DNA of 36,419 bases, from contig JAAAUF010000330.1 in assembly GCA_015499985.1 (NCBI GenBank), forward strand, positions 2,683-39,101, read 5' to 3'. A model generated the notes under the pieces. It did no database searches. It had not been told where the DNA came from and worked only from the letters and a program-made list of their open reading frames with translations. Positions within the stretch are counted from its first letter, which is position 1. Every line of letters begins with the position of its first letter. Origin of the DNA: Haplosporangium gracile. Taxonomy: Eukaryota; Mortierellomycota; Mortierellomycetes; Mortierellales; Mortierellaceae. The translations under genes were made by a program, and so were the position numbers. Below are positions 9,523 to 20,168 of this stretch, piece by piece.

Positions 9523-11978
9523 TTACTTGCCAACAACAATGGAAGGCACTTCGCAAAAGTACTTCCAGCGACCCTCGACCAGACCCTTGGCAGTGTCGTC
9601 GAGAACCACTTCCCGTCGGCTGGCAACATACACCGTCTTGTTGAGAACCTGTTGGCGCAGCTCTGCAATCTTTTCTTTCTCAATCGGCTTCTCTAGCAAC
9701 TCACTCAACGCCTCGACTGCAACCTCCAGATCACGCTGGTTGTCCTCAAATAGTTCCGTAATGTTGTCCTTGACCAAGTAGTAGGCGAACGCATATGTCC
9801 AGCGCAGTGTCATACGGCATGATGTCAACACATCCACCGCCTTCTTCAGGAACTGCACCTCAATCCACGACAGCTCACTCGTCCGCTGCATCTCTTCCAT
9901 TTTCTTCTCTGTCTTCACATACAAGTCCCGATCCAACTTGGCCGACTGCTCGTGATTTGCGAAGCGGTTGTAGTACTATTTGAAAAATGTGCAAGAAAAA
10001 AAACAAAATAGGCGTTAGTTAGTATACTATATCCATATACGACCATCCGGATGAACCGAACAATCTTACCAACACTATCACATAAATCACATAAACTACA
10101 CAAATATACGAAATACGTACGTGGAGGTAGCGCTCAAGGGAGGCGCGAGACTTTGCTTGCTGATCACGGGCGTCAGAGCTGCTGTTCTCCTCGAAGCGGT
10201 TGCAGTTGTACCAGCTTGATCCGTGCTCAGACCAAGGACCCATGCAGACCCAGCAGAACTCGTACTTGCACTTGCGGCACGTCATGTGATTACATCCTCC
10301 GTTCTTCTCGATCGTCGACTGGCACTTGCCACATTCCTTGGTGTTGGCCGAAATCCAGTTGGCTGTCTCCGAGTCGTCTGCACACTTTTTCTGCCACATC
10401 TTGACCAGCCCGCACGACGCTGGCTGATGGTTGTCCAGTCCACATCCAAAGCAAAAGTCGTGACCGCATGCACACGAGACTGTCGGCACAACGGTGTCAA
10501 AGTTATAATGGGCAAGACGGCACTCGACCGCATTTTCACAGTTGGGTGCAGGGCACCAGCGCAAGTTATCCAGATCGGCAATATAAGCCTTATCCTGCAA
10601 GCGTTTGTACCTATTAAGTTGTTGTATTACAAGAGGCAGAATGTTTCTTAGCATGTGGTGAGTTTGACACATAGATTAGCTCCAAGACTACATGACTTGA
10701 AGCTGTGTGTTAACTCCAGTCTAGTCAAAACCAAAAAGCATGCTTTTATCACTAGCATGGCAAATTCTGTCGCTGCTGCCATTGATTCCCCTGATACCAA
10801 AAAGCGGGTTTTCATCATCGTTATTGTCAACTCTGCTGCTACCACCATCACTACCATCAACAAAAGATCAAAAGAGGTAATTAAGTGCTTACTTTGTGAG
10901 GGTTGATGGGGAGATGATGCGTTTGATGTTGGCCTCGTCGACAAGAACACTGCATCCAGACTCAGGGCAAAGAATCCTCCGGCACTCTCCCTCCTCGCTA
11001 ATCTTTTGGGTTAGGTACTGTTCGTAGCAGCCATGGCAGAAGACATGTCCACAGTTGAGGCCGAGCGCGCCGCCGACGGGGTTGTCGTCATAGCAAATCT
11101 CGCAGAGGAAGCCCGCCGGTCGCTGGGTGATGGTGATCTTGTCGCTGTCGAGGACCACGCCAGCCTGGTCAAGGATTTCCTGAGGGTTCTCCATGTATCG
11201 TTCGATGAGTCGCTCCTTGTTCCACTTGAAGGACCGAAGGAGCGCAGCGGCTTGTTCAATTGAGAGGTCGAGAATTCCGGCGACATGACTTGAGGCATTG
11301 GCCTGTGCTGAGATGATATCGAGGAGGGGCACGGCCTTGAATTCGACCTCGTAAGCCTTTTTGCGCTCCTTTTCGTCTGTCAGGTCCGAGAAGCCAATAT
11401 CCTCTGTCTGCTCAAAGTCCATCTCTTTTTGTTTAGAAAAGGGGGCCACAGCGAGGCAAATGGAAAAGGGAGGGGGGTGGATGCAATTGGGGAAAAAAAA
11501 TAATAGATGAAAAAAATAATAAAAAAAAAAAAGGCGTCAGCTGTCTCCTGTTCATATGCTACATATGTTTTTGACTTTTATGTTATATACACACGCCAAG
11601 AGGGACAACGGAGATGGTGCAATACGTACCGGAACCTTCATCATCAGAGCCATAGTAGTCGTCCTCAAAGTCGGATGAGCCTAACGATACGATAAGGATA
11701 AGGAAAGGGTCAATAATGGTCAACAAACGGAACGGACGCGGTGTAGCAAGTAACAACAGCGAAAGAGGGATGGACAAGGACGAGGGGATCAAAGCGGTTT
11801 TTAAACAATAAGTCCCTTTTTTAGGATTGGTGGTGTGAGTGTGAGTGTGCGTGTGCGTGTAAGTCTATGAGTGCGTCCAGTTTCTTTCTCGGGTCCATTC
11901 TATCCGGTAGGTCTGTCTAGAGAGAGAAAGTGATTGCTTACCTGCAAAGTCGTCGTCGCTAAGGCTTCCTGAACTCAT
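9523..11978 (-). CDS. Ariadne-family RBR E3 ubiquitin ligase (ARIH1-like)
   Basis: Five exons (11978-11942, 11680-11630, 11424-10893, 10610-10121, 9975-9523) give 520 residues, close to animal ARIH1 without its Gly-rich head. It transfers ubiquitin from an E2 through a thioester on RING2, often with neddylated cullin-RING ligases. Domains in order: acidic N-terminus (1-55), UBA-like (about 60-110), RING1 starting CEICYDD at 137, IBR with RWCPAPNC...CACGHDFCFGC (about 224-283), and RING2 with TKECGKC...KNGGCNHMTC, where Cys313 matches the catalytic cysteine. The Ariadne autoinhibitory domain follows (MSWIEVQFLKKAVDVL-like motif, here LSWIEVQFLKKAVDVL). All zinc ligands and the catalytic Cys are present, so the enzyme looks functional. 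The short first exons carry an Asp/Ser-rich head. Phases agree at every junction. Confidence 0.95.
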
Positions 11979-12452
11979 GTCAGTTGTGTGTGAATGTGTG
12001 TGTTTGTAGAAAAGGGTGATGGGTACAAGAGAAAAAGGTGATTTTGACTTGTCCGAGCGAGTTGCTGCGGTTGGTCAATGCGTGACACAAGTAAGAAGTA
12101 ACGGAGGAATAGGGGGTGCTAGTGTGAGTTTGCTTCTATTTGATGGGAGGAGGATGAGAAGGAAGCAAAGGAAAGTGAAGAGTGGGAAGTGAAGATGGGG
12201 GTGTGGATGAATGGTAGAGGAGTAATAAGCAAAAGAGGGGGTAAGTTGTGAGAGAGGAAAGAAGAAGGGAAGGGAAGAATGAAAAGAAAAAAAAAAAGGC
12301 GAAGGTCTTGCGGGAGTTCCTTTCGCTTTTACGTGTATTCTAATTTCTGTCCAATGTGGAAAAGGGGGAGTCCAAAAGGGGAGGCGAGAGGGTGACTCGC
12401 AGGATGGACAGGGATTGAAGCGCTTCGGACGAAATTTTGATTCTTGGACTTT

Positions 12453-12494
<42 letters not shown>
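12453..12494. repeat. (CTTG)n tetranucleotide microsatellite
   Basis: About 10.5 perfect tandem units of CTTG (AAGC on the other strand) over 42 nt in noncoding sequence upstream of the Ariadne ligase gene. Confidence 0.95.
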
Positions 12495-12994
12495 GTTATC
12501 GTTTTTACCGCATGCTGGGCACGGCTCAGACATGGACGGTCATGGACAGTAAACTCGACCCTGGACAGTAAACTTGACCCTGGGCTGCAACTTTCGACTT
12601 GACTTCGCCTCCTTTTACCCTCGCTTGTGCCATATGTACCACGTGATATATATGAGTTGTACGGTGGCAAACATCCATTGAGCATCTGTCAAATGTCTCT
12701 CGGAAAAAAAGTGGGAGGGCTGGCTCTCTTCCGCTCAATGGTTTTGTTTGTTGCACCATTTATTCAAAATTAAAAACACTGCCCCATTCGCAGGATACCC
12801 TCTTGGAGTTTTTCTCTTTTCTTCCTTCTTACCGCAGCATACGCAGTGCACGTCGTGCATACAGCCTCGCCTTTCTATGACACAATCCCGATCAAACTCA
12901 CAGTGTGTGTATTCTTGAACTCAACCATGGCGCAAGAGGGAGCGAATGAGGGCGCAGTCGAAAATAGAAAAAAAAGGGGAGAAGGGGGGGGGGG

Positions 12995-13030
12995 NNNNNN
13001 NNNNNNNNNNNNNNNNNNNNNNNNNNNNNN
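12995..13030. other. Assembly gap (36 N)
   Basis: A run of 36 N follows directly after an 11-G homopolymer (12984-12994), itself after an A-rich tract. The homopolymer probably caused a sequencing failure. The true length of the missing sequence is unknown. Confidence 0.99.
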
Positions 13031-13304
13031 ATTGAAGTGAATGAATCTGCCGCAGAGCAGCAATAACAACAACAGCAGCAAACACAAACTAGTTACATAG
13101 TGACGATAACGAACGACAACAACACCAACTTCTCACGATCCCTCGCCTCTGATTGCAGCTCGGCTGTTGAAAAAAGTAACATCTATCTATCGGAGCTTGT
13201 CAAGACTGAGTGTTCAAAATGTAAAATACGCCACCAAGGATGATGATATAGTGGGTGGCCTCAAATTCGTTTATTAGTGTGCCCTCATGCCCATTATTTC
13301 TTGT

Positions 13305-15277
13305 CTACCAGCGAGGGCGTCCTCCATATTTCTATTCGAGAAGGACACAAAAACTGTAAGTGAACATATTCTAGAGGGTGTGAATAGGAGCAGCTGCTTT
13401 CACTGAAACGGGACAAAGAGAAGATTGACAACAAACAATTGCTACTTGATAGAAAAAGAAGGAAAAGATCGACAACTACCAAACAAAGCGCCAAGGAGAC
13501 TTACCATGGCACCACGGCCTTTATACTTGATCTCGGGTGATCTAGACCGAGGTCGGGGTACAGAACGCACATCTTCACGCTGTTGCTCATATCGCTCCGC
13601 ACGACCCTCTGCTGCAGGATTGACCTCAACTTTTGCAGGTCGGTTAGGTGATCTCGAGTCCGATCGCGCACTCCTCTTTGTATCACTTTCCCGATGACGA
13701 CTAGTACTGTCATCGCGATCACGGCTCGATATCCTGGACCGCTTATCCTTCTTGTGGCGCCTTGACGACCGATCGTCTCTCTTTCGCTGATTTTTTCTGT
13801 CATCCTCTGACTCTGATTCTGATCCCGAAAGCGAATCCGAGCGCGAGCGGGAATGGAGACGACGACGATGTCTACTGCGGCGACGATCACGTCCTCTATC
13901 TGAATCGCTGCCACTCTCACTATCACTTCTACTGGCACTTGCGCTTGAGCTGTCCCGCTTGGACGGTCCCTTACCACTACGCGACGACTCCTGAGCCCTG
14001 TCAGTCGCTTCATTCGCCGCCGCCGCCGCCGCAGCAGCAGCAGCAGCCTTCTGTGCCTTTTGCTGCTCCAGAACCTTGGGGGGGATACGGAGCTCCAGCT
14101 CACCGCAGTTTGTGATCATGGCAATACCCACAGGACGATCATTTCGCTCATCTGTTGGTGTGTTCTCCACCTTCTCAACAACATCATATCCCTTTACAAC
14201 ACGACCAAACACCACATGCTTGCCTAATATGTGAACCATTGAAATAATTAGTTCATGATTCTCTTATAAAGGCCATTGGCATTCAACTGTAAAGGACATG
14301 AGAAGCTTACCGTCCAAGTGAGGAGTAGGTCTTGTTGTCAAGAAAAACTGGGAGCTGGAGGTGTTGGGTCCCTTATTCGCCATCGACAACAATCCTATAG
14401 GATATCGTAGAATGAACACATCAATCAATGTATCCTGATCCCAAATAATGACCTTCGCAAGATGAGATTAGAAATGCTCCTGCCGTACCTTCAGTATCGT
14501 GCTTGCGCTTGAAACCGCCCTCATCCTGCAATGGTCCCCCATAGATACTCTCGCCTCCTGTTCCATCACGCCTGGTAAAGTCTAAAGACAGATACAGTCA
14601 GTATTATCATTTAGTATGTGATTTTACATAAACCTACCTGCGAAATGTTCATAAGAATATATTTCAAATACGATAGATACCTCCTCCTTGGATCATGAAT
14701 CCCTTGATGATACTAGTTAACAAATAAGCACGATCACGACGAGCTGGTTAGCATAACGTACAAGTTGACACCATCTCGTTCTGTTACTAATTGATTGATC
14801 CTGACTTACCGGTGAAAGATGGATCCTCGGTAATGCAATGGGACTCCACTAATCTTGCTCACGCCCTTTTCACCTATAACATCACAACAACAGATCAGTG
14901 ACATGTTAGCAAAGAAGGCGCTGTTGTTTCGCCTTTAATTAATACCAACAAAAAAAAATGATCCTGTAAGAGGATATACCAGTGCAAAGAGCGCGAAAGT
15001 TCTCTGCTGTCTGAGGCACTTCATCCTTGAAAAGTTCAATGATAACTCTATTGTGGTTGCCAGCAACGATTTGAATTGATAATCATTAGTCTTCAGCCTG
15101 GTGTTGTCAAGTCCCGCTTGATGCCCATTTTCTTGTTTCCAAGGCGGCATCGTTTCGACAGTAAATCAACGACAATGTGCGATCCTATGTTTCCTAGTTT
15201 GTCCTCCAGTGAGTGACATGCCTTCCTATCCTGTGTCCGTCGATGTCGATGTCGAGGAATACTCGTGGGTTGACCAT
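13305..15277 (-). CDS. Nuclear cyclophilin with RS-rich tail (peptidyl-prolyl isomerase)
   Basis: Eight exons (15277-15222, 15047-14980, 14873-14810, 14712-14681, 14581-14489, 14394-14311, 14223-13505, 13331-13305) give 380 residues. The N-terminal cyclophilin domain (about 5-175) catalyses cis-trans isomerisation of X-Pro bonds. [15 protein letters not shown] with Arg63 and Phe68, and SQFFLTT at 119-125, mark the active site. The position of the cyclosporin-contact Trp is His130 ([13 protein letters not shown]), as in several large nuclear cyclophilins. Then come a poly-Ala stretch (about residues 190-200) and an RS/RD-rich domain typical of PPIG/SRcyp proteins that sit in splicing speckles. 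The end is KGRGAM joined to KYGGRPRW by a 27-nt last exon. Intron 1 is GC-AG. Exons of 32 and 27 nt are unusually short. The gene is head to head with VMA21, 228 bp apart. Confidence 0.93.
15220..15221 (-). other. GC 5' splice site of cyclophilin intron 1
   Basis: The exon 1 end reads AG|GCATGT on the minus strand. With acceptor ...AATAG at 15048-15050 it restores GxxxGRVIIELF, the conserved cyclophilin start, in phase. No GT donor nearby does so. GC-AG introns are a known minor class. Confidence 0.75.
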
Positions 15278-15505
15278 TGTCGAAGCGTGAGTATTGAGTG
15301 TGATGGAACTGTGAAGAAGAAGAAAAAAAAAACAGAAAACGAAATTGATCGCTTTACTTGTGACTGGCAGACCTGTCCTTAAGAACGAGAACACGTCGTC
15401 CTAGCAGCTGAGTACGCAGGGGTCACTTGTAACTGAATCTCCTTTCTTCTTCTTCTTCATTCATTCTCCACCTTTCCATTCCATCACACACACACAACTA
15501 CAACC
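15278..15505. promoter_or_regulatory. Bidirectional promoter, cyclophilin / VMA21
   Basis: Only 228 bp separate the two start codons, so both promoters must fit here. The VMA21 side is CT- and CA-rich (15441-15505), typical of fungal leaders. Confidence 0.6.
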
Positions 15506-16146
15506 ATGTCATCCGTCGAAAAGAGAGCCACCAGAACGACATCGGAACAGACCTCCTTTGGCTCTTCTTCCTCCTCCTCGGCCTCATCCTCTTCAGGATC
15601 CCGCTCCTCCGTCAACGTCTCCTCGTAAGTCACCAAAAAACGAGCACACGTTCATGTGTTGGCTTCCTCTCAGTTCATACAGCCAGACTCGACTATGCCT
15701 CGGATATTAAGCCAAGATACCTCGTTTTCGACACTGCTTCTCAGCCGACTTCTAAAATGGCAGCTCTAACTATTGACATGTATCGTTTATGCGTCGAAAT
15801 ATTCATAATGAATAGGTCTACTGTTGCCAAGTTGGCGTTCTTCACGGTCGCCATGATCGTATTCCCCATTGGAACCTACTTTCTCACTATCGACCGGTAC
15901 TTTGAAGGTAATTCTAGTTCTACTGTCTACCCTAATTCACGCCGATTGAAAATATATATATACTTCCAAGTATCTCACGCCTTATAACTCTCTCTCTCTT
16001 CAACTCTTTCCGTAGGCAACGCGACATATGCAGGAATCAGCGCTGCTGTGATGGCCAACGTAGTCCTCATTGCATACGTCACCGTTGCCGTCATGGAGGA
16101 CTCTCAGGCTGGCCCAGCACCTGTCTCTATCAAGAAGCAGCAATAA
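15506..16146 (+). CDS. VMA21: V-ATPase assembly factor VMA21
   Basis: Three exons (15506-15624, 15816-15907, 16016-16146) give 113 residues, the usual size. VMA21 is an ER membrane protein that chaperones assembly of the V0 sector of the vacuolar H+-ATPase and escorts it to the Golgi. Seen: a Ser-rich cytosolic N-terminus (about 1-40), a first membrane segment (LAFFTVAMIVFPIGTYFLT), a short lumenal loop with Tyr and Asn, a second membrane segment (AAVMANVVLIAYVTVAV), and a C-terminus ending KKQQ. The last four residues fit the KKxx dilysine ER-retrieval signal, which yeast Vma21 also uses. Phases agree at both junctions. Confidence 0.93.
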
Positions 16147-16226
16147 AACAGCTTCTAATCGCATGCTAATCAACCTCAAAAGTTATATCCGGCATTTCAT
16201 AAGTTAAATAATCTTGCTACAATGAA

Positions 16227-18416
16227 TTAAGGGTCTGCGGGGGAAGAGGGCAATGAAAAGACCAAGCAGCGCTCGGAATCCTGGTTATCTTTGAGTGCTT
16301 CCGCAAACTGAAGAAACTTGAAGATCTCACGCACACGTGCCCCCATCCCGCTTCCAATCTCCAAAACTACATACCCGCCCCTCGCCATGATTCGACGAGA
16401 ACCAGGGCCATCATCCGTCAAAAGGTCCCGCGAGAGACTGGAAGCCAAGAGTTCATAGGCGCCATACCCTTCCTTCTCGGCAAAGAGAGCAACAGGTGGC
16501 TCGTGCTCAGTGCCTGCGAAAAGAGTCTTTAACCTCTCGGCTTTGGCGCTGTCCAGATAAGGCGGGTTGCAGACCAGGATGTCAAAAGACTGTAAGAGTT
16601 CCGGTGTTCCTTGCAGGTCGCCCAAATCTCCTGGCAGGAACGATGCTCGATCTGAGAGGTTGTGCAGGTCCTTGTTGAAGTTAGCGATCTCCAGGGCTTC
16701 TGTGCTGATATCGACACCTAGTCCTTTGGCGGTTGGTAGTGAGTTCAGAAGTGCCAATAAAAGACAACCGCTTCCTGTTCCAACATCCAGGATCTTGACT
16801 GGCCGTTGTTGTGAAAGACTGATGGCGGCCTTGACAAGTGTCTCTGTGCTCGACCGAGGAATGAGAGTTGCTGGCGACACTCTGAATCTCATTTGATAGA
16901 AGTCCTAATGAATTTTGGTGGCGTTTGCGAAATCGAGGAGTTAATTAATAGGCTTGCAGATACAGATGCTAGACATATGACCGTGGACGAAAAGGCATTG
17001 CTGTAGCTCACCTTCTCGCCGATTTGGTATGCAATTGGTTTGTCAGATTTGCGATCAAACGAGGTGATAGGTTCCACCCCTCCCTTGCGAAGTTCCTCCA
17101 GCTCCTCGGCCTTTCTTCTCATACAAGCCCTGTGTTCCCGATTCCTGAGCTGCTCAAACTTCGCTGGTTCGTCAAACGAGGCAACTATCGTCGTGCCCAA
17201 GACAGGGTGCTTGAACTCGACTTTTATCACGGCCGAAAAGAGTCCCTTGTTGCGGTTGGCTTTGAGAGGTTTGGTGTTACCACTGTCTCCGACGACGGGG
17301 TGTCCTTGACTCAAAAGATACCGGCGGATGTTAACTCCCAAGTAGGGCGAACGAGGGGTGATGTCCAGAGTCGAAATTAGTCCTGCTTCGTTGGACGGTG
17401 TTAGGTGAACAATGCGGATAGACTCAAGGTATTCGGCATCGAGACCAGTCGTGTTAATGGGTATTGAGTCCCCTGGTGAGTATGTGGCATCGCTATGGTT
17501 GAAAGCTTCATCTGTTGCTGCCGCGTCTGCGTCTGATCTCTTCCATGTACCATGACAGATGATCCTGAATGTCCTGATAAACTGCCCTTCGTTGTGCATC
17601 TTTAGCAACGTTGCGCGCATAGATTGTGTCTTTGCTACCAGGACCTAAAGATGTTATTTTCCAGATAAAGGAATATACTTTTAGCGTACAGCGGTTCCTG
17701 ATTTTCATGGATCATGTAGCTGATATTTGTTATTAAGTGAAGCACTTACCAGTCCGTTGGCGGCCTTTTCGATGCCATGAATAGCACAGGGTAACCGGTG
17801 CTGTTGGCCCACTGTCGGTGAGATATTAGAGGGTATATCAAAATTGTCGTCGTCGTCCTTCTCCTCCTCCTCCTCTTCGTCTTCCTCAACAACAACTGCA
17901 GATCTAGTTTGTGCCCCTGTATCCTGCTCTACTTGTGCCAATTGATGATCAGTGCCTTCGGTAAAACGACTTGGAATAACTGAGAAAGGCAGCATGAATC
18001 CAAAGGCAACCATGGTCTTCCCTGATGGTTTGACGACAACTGCGAGATCATCGTCCTCATACCGAACATCCAGCTTCTCTTTACCGTAGACTGATTCGTG
18101 AGCTGCACGATCGTCGAAGCGGATTTTGACCCAGTCGCCCTTGACCAACAGTTTTGTCACTTCGGCCACCACTCCATTCACTGTGACCTATGTCAGTCAG
18201 TTAAGAAGATTAGTATGAGAAAGCAATTGTTGGATGATCAATTAATCACAAATAAAAGAGGGCCCATCGTGGGCAGAGATATCCTACTTCGCCTCGCTTG
18301 AAGCACTTGCGATTATGTTCTCTTGACTTGACGACTGTCTTCCAGTGGGCGAGCACAAACTTCCATGCCCTGTTTCCATTGTCCTCGTCCTGCACCTGCA
18401 ACTGCAATTCTTTCAT
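16227..18416 (-). CDS. Fusion: S4/RluA pseudouridine-synthase-like domain + PrmC/HemK glutamine methyltransferase
   Basis: Four exons, all phase 0 (18416-18288, 18187-17750, 17644-17012, 16904-16227), give 625 residues. The N-terminal third has an S4-like RNA-binding stretch (SREHNRKCFKRGEVTVNG, about 27-50) and an RluA-like core (RYEDDDLAVVVKPSGK) broken by an acidic insert. Where RluA enzymes have HRLDxxTSG this protein has HGIEKAANG (180-188), so the catalytic Asp is Glu183; the HQIR and GDxxYG motifs are altered too. After about residue 345 comes PrmC: PIAYQIGEKDFYQMRF with VSPATLIPR, the AdoMet motif ILDVGTGSG (438-446) and NPPY (513-516). PrmC/Mtq1 enzymes methylate the GGQ glutamine of release factors, in fungi often mitochondrial. 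The MTase looks active; the RluA part looks like a pseudoenzyme. The start could lie in a further upstream exon. Confidence 0.85.
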
Positions 18417-19182
18417 TCTGTTTTTGTAATGATGTGTTTGTGAATCAATGAATCTCCATTTTCCTTTCTTCGTTTTTTCTAGTGTGTCCCTTCCTGCTTC
18501 TCCCTCCCCTCCCCTCACAGACAGAAAAAAAGATTTGGCGGCGTTGTGGCTTGGATAGATCCCCTGCTGATTGCAATTTCTTTGAGCCAACTGTCCGTGG
18601 GAATCCTGATGAGTCAAGAAAAGACTTAAGAGGAAGAGAAAGAATTGAATAAGGTCGAACAACAAACTCATACGGATCTGTTTATTCCCTAAAGGGGCAT
18701 TCATACACACACATATCTTGCACAATGGACGTGGACCTTTTCGCCATTTATGTTGTCCATGACTCGTGGTAGTCGAAGCAGATAGAAGGATATGTGGTAT
18801 CAATGAAGAGAAAGTTCACAAGGGGTGTAGTCAATGATGATGACGGCGGGGCCTTCTTGTTTTGTGTGTTTGTTGGTTGTTCAAGAGAAGACAGACAAAA
18901 CCAGGACGTTGGCAATGTCAATTGGTTTCCTTTTGCGGGCGAAACGGCGTACCGTACCACTTATCCTCTGCGCAAAACTTAAGAGGGTTTATTCTCCTTT
19001 GTTGAAAACGAACAAAGGTAGAAACGAATTCATCTTTTTTTTCTTTTTTTCTTCTTTCATAAGTCCGCATTCAGCAACCACTCCTTACTGATCCCCCCAT
19101 CTCCTCCTCACCTTCAACCACTTGTTGATCATCCAACTCCCATCTCATACCTCTTTCACAACAAACACATTCACATTTAACA
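18417..19182. promoter_or_regulatory. Divergent intergenic region, fusion gene / GNAT gene
   Basis: About 770 bp between two outward-facing starts. The right end (19030-19180) is CT- and CA-rich, as expected for the GNAT leader. No recognisable coding sequence or RNA gene. Confidence 0.5.
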
Positions 19183-20168
19183 ATGACCACTCAGCGTCCA
19201 GAACAAAAGTCGACCGTCGTTGTCCGTCTTGCCACAGCTGACGATATCGCCCATGTCGAGGCTATCCATAAGGTCGTTAACCGCGCCTATCGCTCTGGTA
19301 AGCAAGCACATCTTGTTGGTTCCCTTTAACTACTCGATCGGATGTTGTGTGGTATTTTTGCCACTGCACTTGTGTTCCACAGAGAGAGTCAATTGCCTCC
19401 CACACCGCATGGTTATCTAACTTCCTACCTCTTTTCAATTGTGCTTCTATGTAATTCTAGAGGGCGGCTGGACCACTGAGGCTCATCTTGGTGAGTGATT
19501 AGATATTATGGCCTTTTGGGTTCTCCTTTGGACATTCTGTTTGCCATGTTATTATCTACTGTCTTTTGAACGCCCTAGTGAATGATTGCCATACTAGCCT
19601 AGGCAACCCGCTTCCTTGGTCCAATGCTCTACAATGCTCAATTGATCTAGAACACCTACTAAAACAACATCCATGTTCATTACTACGAAATCTATTAGTG
19701 AAGGAGGAGCGTATTACAGTAGATGAGTTAAAAGAGGCATTGGTCGACAAGATCAACCCCATCCTCCTGGCCTTTGACTCCGAGACCAACCAGCCCCTGG
19801 GCACCATCCAACTCGAACCTGCCGAGCACTACCCCGATTTCGGCGAGTACAAGATGGAAGGCTACGCCTCAACCCACGCCGAGTCCGTCTCCAAGGACAA
19901 ACAGGTATTTTTGGGTCTCTTCTCGGTCGATCCAGACCAGCAGTCTCGCGGTATTGGTCGCAAGCTTGTCGAGGCTGCCTTGGCCCACGCCAGGGAGAAC
20001 ATGAAGCGAACCCAGTGTGTTGTCTATGTGCTGTATATGCGCGCCGAGTTGATCAAGTGGTACAACAAGCTGGGCTTTATTGACTATGGCGAGAAGGTCA
20101 ACTTCCCTGACACGTCCCGCATTGTCCAGGAGGATACCCACTTTTCTGTCCTCCGTCTCCCTCTTTAA
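19183..20168 (+). CDS. GNAT-family N-acetyltransferase
   Basis: Three exons (19183-19297, 19461-19490, 19699-20168) give 204 residues. GNAT enzymes move the acetyl group of acetyl-CoA to an amine; the substrate cannot be told here. Seen: β1 VVVRLATADDIAHVEAIH, the acceptor-side segment YRSEGGWTTEAHL spanning the 30-nt middle exon, then KEERITVDELKEAL, a long β-strand pair (LLAFDSETNQPLGTIQLE), and motif A LFSVDPDQQSRGIGRKLVEAAL with the Q-x-x-G-x-G pyrophosphate loop. After it come VVYVLYMRAELIKWYNKLGF and FP. The GWTTEAHL ... LG.I.L pattern resembles fungal acetyltransferases of unknown substrate. Intron 2 is 208 nt; using any in-frame readthrough instead of the 19699 acceptor would bring in unrelated sequence. 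Phases agree. Confidence 0.88.

Larger units (their letters stand above)
11979..13304. other. Gene-poor region with microsatellite and assembly gap
   Basis: About 1.3 kb between the start of the Ariadne gene and the end of the cyclophilin gene, both minus strand. The left part is purine-rich on the plus strand, as expected for a CT-rich minus-strand promoter. It also holds the CTTG tetranucleotide array and 36 N. Just right of the array are two near-identical phrases, near 12535-12560 and 12560-12580, built on 'ggacagtaaact.gaccctgg'. No gene was recognised. Confidence 0.55.

Noticed and set aside
12453..12494. Direct repeats that might be mistaken for a CRISPR-like array
   Set aside because: The unit is four bases with no spacers; it is a simple microsatellite in a eukaryotic genome.
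12927..12994. Plus-strand open frame starting MAQEGANEG and running into the gap
   Set aside because: It is purine-rich low-complexity sequence that becomes poly-G; no domain and no continuation after the gap.
19562..19698. Open sequence before GNAT exon 3 in frame with it
   Set aside because: Joining exon 2 to the AG at 19698 restores the family sequence in phase, while the upstream part has no similarity and reads as intron.
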